64,000 nt of DNA. Origin: Chloroflexota bacterium (GTDB lineage Bacteria > Chloroflexota > Anaerolineae > UBA7937 > B3-Chlor). Made by a program: the position numbers and the translations under genes. The first letter of the stretch is position 1; every line of letters starts with the position of its first letter. This document shows, one piece after another, positions 43,546 to 51,859 of the stretch. Location of the stretch: NCBI GenBank assembly GCA_030613785.1, contig JAUWLF010000007.1, forward strand, positions 18,870 through 82,869. Reading direction: 5' to 3'. The notes beneath the pieces are model-generated. The model was given only the letters and a program-made list of their open reading frames with translations. It searched no databases and was not told the origin of the DNA.

Positions 43546-44627
43546 TTGTCTTGCTGCTCCTGTTCGTACAGGTAGGCCATGAGCTGCGCTGAGAGGTTCT
43601 TTATCTCGCCGCGGCGCGCTTCGTACGCGATGTGGTTGTCCATCGGCCTTTCCTCTATCAGACTCGCCTCCTTGAGGATGCGCAGATGGCGCGAGACCGA
43701 CGGCTGAGAGATGTGGCAGATCTCAGCCAGCTTCCGTCCATATAGCTGAGGCTCTCGTACGATCCACTTCAGCAACCGCAACCGTGTCTTGTCGCCCAAC
43801 GCCTTTCCGATGGCGATGATGTCCTCTTCGAGTTTTCCCAACTCCTCCCGGCGCTGTTCCGTGAAGTGACAGTCATAGATCACGGTGATGGAGCCATATC
43901 CGTAGAACATCAGGTGAGGGGGGCCAAAATGCGATGGCACCAAGACTATCTCCCTCGTGGAATACCCTCGCGGAATCTGCTCAGGAAGCTCAGACTTGCC
44001 AGACAGCTTCCTCACGAACTCCTGCGCATCTTGGCGGGACAAGGCCATCGATTTCTCAGCGATGCTCTCGTCCCAGGTTTCATGGCATGCTTTGCTCTTC
44101 TCTTTGAAGTGGACGGTCCAGTACCGTCTCCACAGTCTCACTATTCTCGCTTTGAATGTCTCCGGTTCAGCCAACAGCTCCAGGTACCCTGCCGTTCGAT
44201 ATCTCCTCTTGGTGTGAGCAGACACTTCCTGGAAGGCATGGGTGATGAGGGATAGCAACGACTGCTCGTTCGGTTCCAGTCTTGCCATCTCCTCAGGTGT
44301 GGCCAGGCGGCCGAGTACGTAGAACAAGAACTGGGGGACGCTCAACTGCTCCACCCAGTTGAGAAACCCGTCAACGTCGTGGTGGTCAGGATAGTCAATG
44401 GCCAGTTCCATCAATAGGATGCCGTTCTCAAAGCGGCCATACAAGAAGTCCAGATCGTCCAGTACGTCCTGCGGCAATACAGCATTGGTCTGCTCGACCC
44501 AGCTCTCGTGGCGCCGGCTTGGATGCTGCAAGGCCCCTAGACTGAGCAACATCTCATATATGGTGGAGGTTCGAAAAGTGATCATAGAGCGGAACTCGTC
44601 CGTGTCCGTAGCTACTAGTGGTGCCAT
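43542..44627 (-). CDS. ArsR-family-type transcriptional regulator, long form
   Basis: A 361-residue regulator. The C-terminal ~90 residues are an ArsR/SmtB winged helix: LGDKTRLRLLKWIVRE, YGRKLAEICHISQPSVSRHLRILKEASLI, then a basic wing. The first ~270 residues are a ligand or dimer domain of a kind seen in large ArsR-like proteins; I see no metal-binding ELCVCDL motif. It likely represses its own operon with the MFS and ABC exporters, through repeats in the promoter at 44730-44770, and responds to an exported compound. Confidence 0.88.
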   Translation of the reverse strand: MAPLVATDTDEFRSMITFRTSTIYEMLLSLGALQHPSRRHESWVEQTNAVLPQDVLDDLDFLYGRFENGILLMELAIDYPDHHDVDGFLNWVEQLSVPQFLFYVLGRLATPEEMARLEPNEQSLLSLITHAFQEVSAHTKRRYRTAGYLELLAEPETFKARIVRLWRRYWTVHFKEKSKACHETWDESIAEKSMALSRQDAQEFVRKLSGKSELPEQIPRGYSTREIVLVPSHFGPPHLMFYGYGSITVIYDCHFTEQRREELGKLEEDIIAIGKALGDKTRLRLLKWIVREPQLYGRKLAEICHISQPSVSRHLRILKEASLIEERPMDNHIAYEARRGEIKNLSAQLMAYLYEQEQQDK

Positions 44628-44729
44628 GATGCCTCTCCTACAGGTTATGTGCCAGGAACCGATATCGTTCGACGCCGCGATGCGCAGTTCTTGTACACAA
44701 GAGGTATGAGGAGTATAGTCTATTCGCTA

Positions 44730-44770
44730 ATTGTCTCATAGCTTATAGCGTATTGTCTCCTGCTTGTCAA
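44730..44770 (-). promoter_or_regulatory. Promoter and candidate operators of the ArsR/MFS/ABC operon
   Basis: On the - strand a perfect TTGACA (44765-44770), 17 bp, TATAAG (44742-44747). An 8-bp direct repeat (GAGACAAT on - strand) lies at 44752-44759 in the spacer and 44730-44737 at the start site, 22 bp apart, i.e. on the same face of the helix. A CGCTA/TAGCG inverted repeat overlaps the same region. This fits repression by the first gene. Confidence 0.65.
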
Positions 44771-44812
44771 GCTCCCGGAGTCCGACAAACCTTGAACCTG
44801 GGCAGGATATGT

Positions 44813-44841
44813 TTGACTTTGCATCCACAGGCAGCTAGAAT
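44813..44841 (+). promoter_or_regulatory. Promoter of the HtrA-like protease gene
   Basis: TTGACT (44813-44818), 17 bp, TAGAAT (44836-44841). The leader to ATG 44885 would be ~37 nt. It is divergent from the ArsR operon promoter. Confidence 0.7.
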
Positions 44842-44884
44842 GAGTATGGTGGCTCACCATCAGTTGGTATGAAGAGCAGAGATC

Positions 44885-46096
44885 ATGGTTCGTGCCTTGA
44901 GAGAGAAGCTACGGGGATGTGTCTATCGGCGGTGGGTTTGCCTGGTAGCTGCCTTCTGGGTGCTTGTGACGGTGACGCTCCTGGCGTGTACATCCCTTCC
45001 TGCGGTTCTGAGTCCCACCTCTGAGTTGGGAGCCAGGGAGACAGTAACGCCCATCATAGTGGTGGTCACCCCAACATCGCTTCCTCAGGCGATGGTGGAT
45101 GAGGCCAGCGCCGAGGATCGGCTGCTGATCAACATCTATGAACGAGTCAACCCGGCTGTCGTGAACATAGAGGTCATCAGGCCTGTAGCCCCGACGTCCC
45201 ACAGCGAATTTTTCCAGGAGGGCGAGGGCTCTGGGTTCATCATTGACCAGGAAGGTCGGATCGTCACCAACCACCACGTGGTCGAAGGCGCGGAGGAGGT
45301 GCAGGTGACACTACACGACGGCACTATAGTGGAGGCTGAGGTGCTGGGCACGGACGCCCATAGTGACTTAGCGGTGATAGACATAGATTTCCCTCCCGAG
45401 GCCCTACGCTGGGTGGAGTTGGGAGATTCAGACCTGTTGCAGGTTGGGCAGCGAGCGATAGCTATCGGCAACCCCTTTGGCCTGGAAGGGACTCTGACCA
45501 CTGGCGTCATTAGCGCGCTGGGCCGGACACTGCCTGCTGAAACTCTGTTCGCCATCCCGGAGGTTATACAGACCGATGCGGCCATCAACCCGGGCAATTC
45601 GGGAGGGCCCCTGCTGGATGCCCAGGGATCGGTCATAGGGGTCAATACAGCCATAAGAACGACGACTGGAGGCAATACCGGGGTGGGGTTCGCAGTGCCC
45701 ATCAATCTGGCAAAACGGGTGATCCCACAGCTTATCGCTCAAGGATACTATGACCACCCGCAACTGGGCATCAGGGGAGTCTCCATCACCCCCCTGCTAG
45801 CGGACGAGCTGGATCTGGTGGTCGAAAGGGGAATCTTGGTATCGGAGGTCACAGCCAACAGTGCTGCCGAGAAGGCGGGAATGCGTGGTGGATCGGGAGA
45901 GGTGCAGATCAGAGGCGATCGTATCGTCGCGGGCGGAGACATCATCATCAGGATCGACGACAGGGAAGTGGTCCAGTTTGAGGATCTGCTGTCCTACCTG
46001 GTCATGGAAACGGAGGTAGGGCAAGAGGTGGCGGTAGGGATCATTCGAGACGGGGACGAGCAAACCTTGAAGGTGGTGCTGGCAGCCCGTCCGTGA
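44885..46096 (+). CDS. HtrA/DegP-like serine protease, probable lipoprotein
   Basis: A 403-residue S1C protease. A basic start and hydrophobic helix end in TLLAC (Cys 35), a plausible lipobox, so it may be lipid-anchored outside the cell. Catalytic triad: His in IVTNHHVVEGA, Asp in DAHSDLAVIDI, Ser in NPGNSGGPLLD. A C-terminal PDZ domain follows (QLGIRGVSITPLLAD ... VSEVTANSAAEKAGM). Role: quality control of exported proteins. It stands alone between a divergent exporter operon and rsfS. Confidence 0.93.
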   Translation: MVRALREKLRGCVYRRWVCLVAAFWVLVTVTLLACTSLPAVLSPTSELGARETVTPIIVVVTPTSLPQAMVDEASAEDRLLINIYERVNPAVVNIEVIRPVAPTSHSEFFQEGEGSGFIIDQEGRIVTNHHVVEGAEEVQVTLHDGTIVEAEVLGTDAHSDLAVIDIDFPPEALRWVELGDSDLLQVGQRAIAIGNPFGLEGTLTTGVISALGRTLPAETLFAIPEVIQTDAAINPGNSGGPLLDAQGSVIGVNTAIRTTTGGNTGVGFAVPINLAKRVIPQLIAQGYYDHPQLGIRGVSITPLLADELDLVVERGILVSEVTANSAAEKAGMRGGSGEVQIRGDRIVAGGDIIIRIDDREVVQFEDLLSYLVMETEVGQEVAVGIIRDGDEQTLKVVLAARP

Positions 46097-46171
46097 ACAG
46101 GCTTCCCGGATGGGAGATGGCATCGGCTGTGTCCTTTTCCATCACCTGCGGTAGAGAACGAGGAGAAAGAC

Positions 46172-46516
46172 CTGGAATCTGGGGAGCTGGCTAGGGAACT
46201 GGTAAGAGCGATTAGTGATAAGAAGGGTTCGGACATCGTGTTGTTTGATGTCCGAACCGTGTCGTTGCTGGCCGACTATTTCATCATCTGTAGCGGGGAC
46301 ACCGAGCGACAGGTCAAAGCCATCGTTGACGATGTGATCGAGAGGGCCAAGGATCTCGGCTTCAAGCCACTCCAGACCGAGGGCGCGCCGGCGTCTGGCT
46401 GGATGGTCTTGGACTACGGCAACGTCATCGCGCACATATTCTTGCCCCCTCAACGAGACTACTACCAGTTGGAGGAGTTGTGGAGCGATGCTCAGCTAGT
46501 GGTCAGGATACAGTGA
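46172..46516 (+). CDS. rsfS: Ribosomal silencing factor RsfS, non-standard CTG start
   Basis: A 114-residue RsfS/Iojap protein. The full conserved N-terminus ELARELVRAISDKKGSDIVL is encoded upstream of any ATG, GTG or TTG that would keep it. The only plausible start is CTG 46172, exactly 6 bp after AGGAG. Beginning at GTG 46235 would remove the first helix and strand. Family core: LADYFIICSGDTERQVKAI and DYGNVIAHIF. RsfS binds ribosomal protein uL14 and blocks subunit joining under starvation. It is convergent with cobB. Confidence 0.88.
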   Translation: MESGELARELVRAISDKKGSDIVLFDVRTVSLLADYFIICSGDTERQVKAIVDDVIERAKDLGFKPLQTEGAPASGWMVLDYGNVIAHIFLPPQRDYYQLEELWSDAQLVVRIQ

Positions 46517-46532
46517 GGCGACTCGGAGCAGT

Positions 46533-47249
46533 CTAGCAGAAGCTCTCTTTCAGCCTTCCCCACAATCTCGGCAGCTCCTCCGCGGCCGGACCCAAGATGA
46601 CTTCATCCGCCCACGGTGATAGGGGCGTCTTCTCCAAGTTCACTTCAATTAGATATGCTCCACTGTCTTTGGCGATGGCTGGCAAAGAGGCCGCTGGCTG
46701 CACCACGGCAGAGGTGCCCACCACCAGCATCAATTGACACCTCTCCACTGCTCGGTAGGCCGCCGAAATCCTGTCAGGATCGAGAGACTCGCCGAACCAC
46801 ACCACATGAGGCCGTAGAGGGGCCCCGCATGAGCACATGGGCGGTATCTGAGGCAGTGGCACATCGTGGTTCTCGGAGGTGGCGTTCTCAGCTGTGCAGC
46901 GCATCTCCCAGATGTTACCGTGCAGCTCCACTATACGGCTGCTACCGGCGCGTTGATGCAAACCGTCCACGTTCTGAGTAATGAGTACGAAGTCCTCACA
47001 ACGCGTTTCCATGTCGACCAGAGTGCGGTGAGCCGCATTGGGTTCGCAACTGGCAATCAGTCCGCGTCTCCAATCATACCATTCCCAAACCAGGATGGGG
47101 TCACGCTGAAAAGCCCCGGGAGTTGCCAGTTCTTCGGCGCGGTACTGACGCCAAAGCCCATCTTTCCCCCGGAAGGTCGGCACGTTGCTCTCGGCCGATA
47201 TGCCGGCACCTGTCAGCACCGCTACTGAATCGAAACGTCGGGCCATCAA
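46533..47249 (-). CDS. cobB: Class III NAD-dependent sirtuin (deacylase)
   Basis: A 238-residue sirtuin. NAD site LTGAGISAESNVPTFRG, QNVDG, catalytic His 110 in ELHGN, and the Zn-domain ending CSCGAPLRPHVVWFGE. Tyr 58 and Arg 61 (WYDWRR) are in the position of the Y-x-x-R pair of CobB/SIRT5 class III enzymes, which favours removal of succinyl and malonyl groups as well as acetyl. Two of the usual zinc cysteines are clear; the first pair has only one Cys (RCTAE). It lies 20 bp after ndk on the same strand. Confidence 0.93.
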   Translation of the reverse strand: MMARRFDSVAVLTGAGISAESNVPTFRGKDGLWRQYRAEELATPGAFQRDPILVWEWYDWRRGLIASCEPNAAHRTLVDMETRCEDFVLITQNVDGLHQRAGSSRIVELHGNIWEMRCTAENATSENHDVPLPQIPPMCSCGAPLRPHVVWFGESLDPDRISAAYRAVERCQLMLVVGTSAVVQPAASLPAIAKDSGAYLIEVNLEKTPLSPWADEVILGPAAEELPRLWGRLKESFC

Positions 47250-47269
47250 GTCTTCACCGCGCTGACGGG

Positions 47270-47860
47270 CTAGAACATGACGTCCTCAGCGGCACTATTG
47301 TAGAAGCAGAGCTCCTCTTTGGAGAACCAGTAGCCAATCTCGTACTCTGCCTCCTCCGCGTCGCTGGAGGCGTGGACCAGGTTCCTGACCGCTCTTTTCA
47401 ATTCGTTGGCCACGATGGGCGAGGTGATGGAGAAATCGCCTCTGATTGTCCCCGGGTCGGCGAAAGCGGGCAATGTGAAACCACACATCTTCCTAACCAC
47501 GCTGATGGCGTGGGCACCCTCCAGGGCCAGCGCCACGATGGGCCCCGAAGTCAGGTAATCCACGTTCCATCCCTTTATCATGTTGCCGATCTTCACGGGG
47601 TCGTCAGTGCCCAGTTCCTGGATGGGGTCTTTGCCCTGCTCACGATAAGTCTCCAGCGTCTTTTCGCCCATGCCTCTGATCCATTCAGGCGTATTGGGAT
47701 AGTGGTTCTCAGAGAACTCCCGTGAAACCTTGACCATCTTCAATCCCACGATTTTCAAGCCTGCCTGCTCAAACCTGGCCAGTACTCTTCCCACTAGCCC
47801 TCTCCTGACCCCATCGGGCTTGACCAGTACCAGAGTTCTCTCTTGCAAGTCCGGTCTCAT
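47270..47860 (-). CDS. ndk: Nucleoside diphosphate kinase, long form
   Basis: A 196-residue NDK. Start TLVLVKPDGVRRGLVG, catalytic histidine in RNLVHASSDAEEAEYEI. A ~45-residue insertion (roughly residues 50-95, with HYPNTPEWIRGMGEK) makes it longer than the usual ~140-150 residues; such long forms are known in archaea and some bacteria. It balances NTP pools. The Sir2 gene follows after 20 bp and a TPR protein gene precedes it on the same strand. Confidence 0.93.
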   Translation of the reverse strand: MRPDLQERTLVLVKPDGVRRGLVGRVLARFEQAGLKIVGLKMVKVSREFSENHYPNTPEWIRGMGEKTLETYREQGKDPIQELGTDDPVKIGNMIKGWNVDYLTSGPIVALALEGAHAISVVRKMCGFTLPAFADPGTIRGDFSITSPIVANELKRAVRNLVHASSDAEEAEYEIGYWFSKEELCFYNSAAEDVMF

Positions 47861-47892
47861 TGCGCTTTTTCTCCGTTATCCTCCCACATCGT

Positions 47893-47921
47893 AAGGGCGC
47901 ATGGAAAAGCCACACGCCCTT
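47893..47921 (-). terminator. Hairpin between the TPR gene and ndk
   Basis: A 12-bp stem with two G-U pairs (47893-47904 with 47910-47921) and a 5-nt loop. There is no clear T-run downstream on the - strand, so partial termination or a processing site is more likely than a full stop. Confidence 0.45.
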
Positions 47922-47955
47922 GAGTAACACGGGACGATGCTCACCTTGGTAAGCG

Positions 47956-50900
47956 TCAACTTCCCAGCCTCACTCTGAGCCAGCGATACTCGCTCAGCGC
48001 CTTTTGAAGACGACCACCCTTCATGTAGGCGTCGGCCAGCAACTCGTGGGTGGGCAGATGATCGGGAGCATCGTCAACAGTGGCTTCGAGATCATCTATC
48101 ACGTCATCGAAGAGACTACTCCCATAGGAGATTAGCTCGCTGTAGTGGAACAGTGCCTGATCCAGGTCCCCCATCTGTGCGTAGGCGCGAGCCAGCGCCA
48201 GGCGGGCGTCGTGATCTCTGGGGCGGGAGGTCAGATGCTCCAGGTAGTCCTCGATGGTCCAGGCTGCCCGATCCGCCTCCTCCTCGATCTGGTCAGCTGG
48301 AGGGGCTACTTCCGCCAGCGGTTCCCGTGGCACGGCCTGTATCGGCGGCTGCTCTTCCTCGACGAATGGTGGCACTACCTCCCGTGTGAGGACAGGCTCA
48401 ACTTCTTCCTTAGCCATTGGTGCTGGTGGCCGCGCCAACACTTCCTCGGCCGGGGCCTCAGCTTCCTCCGATGGGATGGCTGTCTTGTGTCTCTCAGCCT
48501 CTGCCCTCAGCTCCAGCAACCAGGCTGGCAGTTCCTCTTCATCAGTTGGCATCTCTTCCAGACGGGCCTCGAGTTCCTCCGAGAGGAGTGTGACCTCTCC
48601 TGCCGCAGCCTCCGCCCTCAGTTCCTGCAGCCAGGAAGGCAACTCCCCTTCCTCAGTTGGCGCCTCTACTTCCCGAACGGTGGGCTCGATCTCCTCCGGC
48701 CGGGCCTGAGCTTGCTCTGGCGTGGGGACTGCTTCCTCCTTCTCAGCTTCAGTCCTCAGATCCTCCAGCCAGGATGGCGCTTCTTCTTGCTCAATGGGCG
48801 CTAGGGCCTCTGGAAGACGAGCATCAGCCTGCTCCGGGGGAGCCGCGACTTCTTCTGGTGCTGACTCAGCTCTCAGTTGCCGCAGCCAGGATGGTATCTC
48901 CTCTTCGGAGATGGCCACTGCTGCTTCCTCAGTAGGAGCCTCAACTTCCTGTGGGCCAACTTCCCCTTCCGCTGTTGGGCGCTCCGCACTCAAGTCACGG
49001 AGCCAAGAGGGCATCTCCTCTTCCGAAATCGGCACCGCTGCTTCCGCAGGGAGAGCCTCGGCTTCCTCAGATGGAGCGAGGGCCTCTTCCTTGGCCTCAG
49101 GTCCCAAGCCCCGGAGCCAGGTCGGTATCTCTTCTTCCTCGACGGTCCTTGCTACTTCTTCTATGGGAGGCTCAACTTCCTTTGGAGCGGTCTCCGCCTC
49201 TTCTCTGGCTGCTTCTGCCCTGAGTTCTCGTAGCCAAGGTGGCATCTCCTCTTCCGGGATGGGCATCGCGGCTTTCTCCGCAGGAGCGGAAGCTTCCTCT
49301 GGAACGGCGGCTGGCTCTTCTTCCTCAGCCCCGGCTCTCAGACCCCTGAGCCACGTAGGTGCCTCTTCCTCCTGGACAGCCTCCGCTGCTTTTTCGGTCG
49401 GAGGTCCGAGTTCTTCCGAGGGAAGCTCCACCTTCTCCTCGGCGATCTCAGCCCTGAGATCCAGGAGCCAGGACGGCACTTCTTCTTCCTTGAGAGGAAC
49501 CACTGCCTCGCCAGCAGCAGCCTCAGCTTCCTCGACGGGAGCCTCTGTCTCCTCCTCCGCGGCCTCGGGCCTCAGTTTCCGCAGCCAGGTCGGGATCTCT
49601 TCTTCCGGGGTAGGCACTGCTGCCTCGGCGATCGGGACTTCACCTTCGCCCAACGCAGCTTCCAGTTCCTCTTTCGCGGCCTCAGGTTTCAGTTCGCGCA
49701 GCCACGTCGGTACTTCTTCCTCATCGAAAGATGGTGCTACTGGCTCAACCTCCTCCGAGGGACCTTCCACCTTCCCCTCAGCGACCTCTTCTGGCACTGC
49801 CTCCTCAGCTATCAAGGCTTTCGATCGCTCCATCCAGGCCATGATCTCCTCGATGGAGGCCGATTCGTCAGGCATAGTCTCGTGCAGGCGAGCTAATGTC
49901 TCCTCACTCATCTCCACTTCCTCTTCCTCGATGGTGGGAGGTTCTTCCTGTGGAGTTGCAGCCACTGGAGACTCTCTCTCTGTTTCCTCCAACGACGGCT
50001 CCATCATTTGCTGTTCCTCCTCTGCTGCAACTTCTTCAGAGAGATCTGCGGTCCCATCACCAAGGCCCGTGACCTCAGCTTGACCAGGCTCTCCTTTCAG
50101 TTCGCCTAACCATGGTGGTATGTCCTCCGCCTCAAGAGTGACTTCCTCCTCGGATGGGACAGACTCGTCCGCCTCTGCTCTCGAGGTCTGAAGCCAATCC
50201 GGAGTCTCCTCTTCCGCAGCCTCCGCGCTCAATTCACCCAGCCAATCCGGGGCTTCCTCAGTAGGAACTGTACCCTCCTCAGCGGTCTCCTGTGCAGGCC
50301 CCTCTTCGGCCATCAGAGCTTTCGATCGCTCCACCCAGGTGATGGTCTCGTCGACGTATGCCGATTCATCGGGCGTGGTCTCCTCAAGGCCGGCCAAGGT
50401 CTCCTCGCTGATTTCCACCTCCTCGTCACCAATCGCTGAGAACTCCTCTCGCTGGGTGGCTACGACTGAAGGTTCCCCTTGCAGACCCTCTTGCGCTAGT
50501 TCCTCTTCTGCGGCGAGGGGAGCAGAGGTCTCCTCGGCAGCCTCGCGTGACCCGTTGAAGTCGTGAAGCCAGGCCGGCATCTCCTTCTTGGCCATCGGGG
50601 GCTTCTCACTGGAATCCGTCGCGGCTTGTGGCACCTCGGGCGGTTCCTTCTCGAGCTCTCTGAGCCAATCGGGCATCTCCTCTGCCTGAGTTGGGCCGTG
50701 ATCTCCCTCTGCGGTGGTCTCCCTCTCTCCTTCTTGGAGCTCCCGCAGCCAGTCGGGCATCGTTTCCTCCAGCTCTGCCTCCGGAATCAGCGGAGGGGCC
50801 TCTTCCTCCGGCTCGCTCCTGGCGCCTGGGGCAGGGACCTCGGGACTAATACCTGCCACTTCACTCTCTAGCTCTGCTTCCTCCAATCTGGGCACGTGAA

Positions 50901-51645
50901 TGTGCTCCAAGGGAAGGGGCGACTGATCGCGGAACAGCTCTTGAGCTACGATGTTCTCTGGATCCATGTCCTGAGCGCTTCGGAGTAAGGCAAGACCCTG
51001 TTCCTCACGGTCGCTATTCAGCAGGATTTCGCCCAAGATCAGATTAGCCTTTAGGCAGTTGGGGAACTTCTCCAGGATTTCCTCGCAGACCTTCGCGGCT
51101 TCTCTTCGTTGGTCGCTTTGCCACAGCGCGTCAGCCAACGTGACCTGGATGTCTGCTCGGTCTGGATCCTCTTTCAGTACGCCCCTGAATTCGTCTATGG
51201 CCCGTTGGTGTAGCCCCTCTCTCAGATACAAGCGACCCAAAGCAGCAGGCGTCAGTTTTAACTTCGGAGGGACAGCTCCATCACGTTCTTTGTACAGTCT
51301 CTGGAGTTCACCGCGAATCTCAGCGTTGCCAGGAGTGAGTTCAAAGGCTCGCTCAAGCTGCCAGATAGCTTCCTCCATGGCGCCCTGCTCATCGAAGATA
51401 ATGCCCAGCCCAACATAGACGATGACATCCTCCAAATCGGCGCTCAAGACCCTCTTGAAGAGATTTGCTGCCTCAACGTAGTCTCCCTTCTCCAGGCAGG
51501 CCTCACCGATGAGACGATAAGACGTGACATGCTTGGGATAATGCTTCAAGATGTGGCGGCAGATGGCGATAGCTTGGTCGTACGAGTCAGCCCTGACAAG
51601 CTCCTTTGCATCCTCGCAGTAGTCGCGCAGGGTTATCTCGGCCAT
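47956..51645 (-). CDS. Large TPR protein with acidic P-x-W-L repeat region
   Basis: A 1229-residue protein from ATG 51645, just after GGAGGAAGG. Residues 1-~260 are TPR repeats (e.g. YDQAIAICRHILKHYPKH, GDYVEAANLFKRVLSAD). A very acidic, Ala/Glu/Pro-rich region (~290-1040) contains 17 copies of a short motif with core E-x-P-x-W-L-x-x-L. The last ~115 residues return to TPR (LALARAYAQMGDLDQALFHY). No signal peptide or membrane segment. Likely a cytoplasmic scaffold; the repeated W-L motifs could be docking sites for one partner or fold back on the TPR grooves. Function unknown. Confidence 0.85.
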   Translation of the reverse strand: MAEITLRDYCEDAKELVRADSYDQAIAICRHILKHYPKHVTSYRLIGEACLEKGDYVEAANLFKRVLSADLEDVIVYVGLGIIFDEQGAMEEAIWQLERAFELTPGNAEIRGELQRLYKERDGAVPPKLKLTPAALGRLYLREGLHQRAIDEFRGVLKEDPDRADIQVTLADALWQSDQRREAAKVCEEILEKFPNCLKANLILGEILLNSDREEQGLALLRSAQDMDPENIVAQELFRDQSPLPLEHIHVPRLEEAELESEVAGISPEVPAPGARSEPEEEAPPLIPEAELEETMPDWLRELQEGERETTAEGDHGPTQAEEMPDWLRELEKEPPEVPQAATDSSEKPPMAKKEMPAWLHDFNGSREAAEETSAPLAAEEELAQEGLQGEPSVVATQREEFSAIGDEEVEISEETLAGLEETTPDESAYVDETITWVERSKALMAEEGPAQETAEEGTVPTEEAPDWLGELSAEAAEEETPDWLQTSRAEADESVPSEEEVTLEAEDIPPWLGELKGEPGQAEVTGLGDGTADLSEEVAAEEEQQMMEPSLEETERESPVAATPQEEPPTIEEEEVEMSEETLARLHETMPDESASIEEIMAWMERSKALIAEEAVPEEVAEGKVEGPSEEVEPVAPSFDEEEVPTWLRELKPEAAKEELEAALGEGEVPIAEAAVPTPEEEIPTWLRKLRPEAAEEETEAPVEEAEAAAGEAVVPLKEEEVPSWLLDLRAEIAEEKVELPSEELGPPTEKAAEAVQEEEAPTWLRGLRAGAEEEEPAAVPEEASAPAEKAAMPIPEEEMPPWLRELRAEAAREEAETAPKEVEPPIEEVARTVEEEEIPTWLRGLGPEAKEEALAPSEEAEALPAEAAVPISEEEMPSWLRDLSAERPTAEGEVGPQEVEAPTEEAAVAISEEEIPSWLRQLRAESAPEEVAAPPEQADARLPEALAPIEQEEAPSWLEDLRTEAEKEEAVPTPEQAQARPEEIEPTVREVEAPTEEGELPSWLQELRAEAAAGEVTLLSEELEARLEEMPTDEEELPAWLLELRAEAERHKTAIPSEEAEAPAEEVLARPPAPMAKEEVEPVLTREVVPPFVEEEQPPIQAVPREPLAEVAPPADQIEEEADRAAWTIEDYLEHLTSRPRDHDARLALARAYAQMGDLDQALFHYSELISYGSSLFDDVIDDLEATVDDAPDHLPTHELLADAYMKGGRLQKALSEYRWLRVRLGS
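48500..50765 (-). repeat. Protein-level repeat array: 17 P-x-W-L motifs
   Basis: Within the TPR gene the motif recurs with an irregular period, mostly 40-60 residues: examples are EEMPDWLRELEKEP, EEVPTWLRELKPEA, EEIPSWLRQLRAES and EELPAWLLELRAEA. Pro, Trp and Leu are kept in all 17 copies. Two longer degenerate repeats (ISEETLAGLEETTPDESA and MSEETLARLHETMPDESA, each followed by W-x-ERSKAL) point to segmental duplication. Confidence 0.85.
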
Positions 51646-51692
51646 GGTCCTTCCTCCGGCAACGCTATGGAAGCGGGGTTCCACTTATCAGT

Positions 51693-51721
51693 ATTATGCC
51701 CTCTTTTGGAGGGAATGTCAA
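51693..51721 (-). promoter_or_regulatory. Promoter of the TPR gene with palindromic spacer
   Basis: On the - strand TTGACA (51716-51721), 17 bp, CATAAT (51693-51698). The spacer contains CCCTC-N5-GAGGG (51699-51713), a perfect inverted repeat that may be an operator. Confidence 0.65.
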
Positions 51722-51859
51722 TATGACTTCTGGCCCAGCCTTGGGCTGCAGAGACAAAAGGGTCCGAGGTGCACTCTTGCCAAGAGCAACACTCGTCACC
51801 GAGGCCTCGCTATCAAGGTCTCGCGGTGTGGGGGCATCACCGCAACTTGAGCCGTACAA

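Noticed and set aside
48722..50083. Long serine-rich open frame on the + strand
   Set aside because: It is the antisense shadow of the Glu-rich repeats of the TPR gene (GAG/GAA codons read backwards); no SD or domain.
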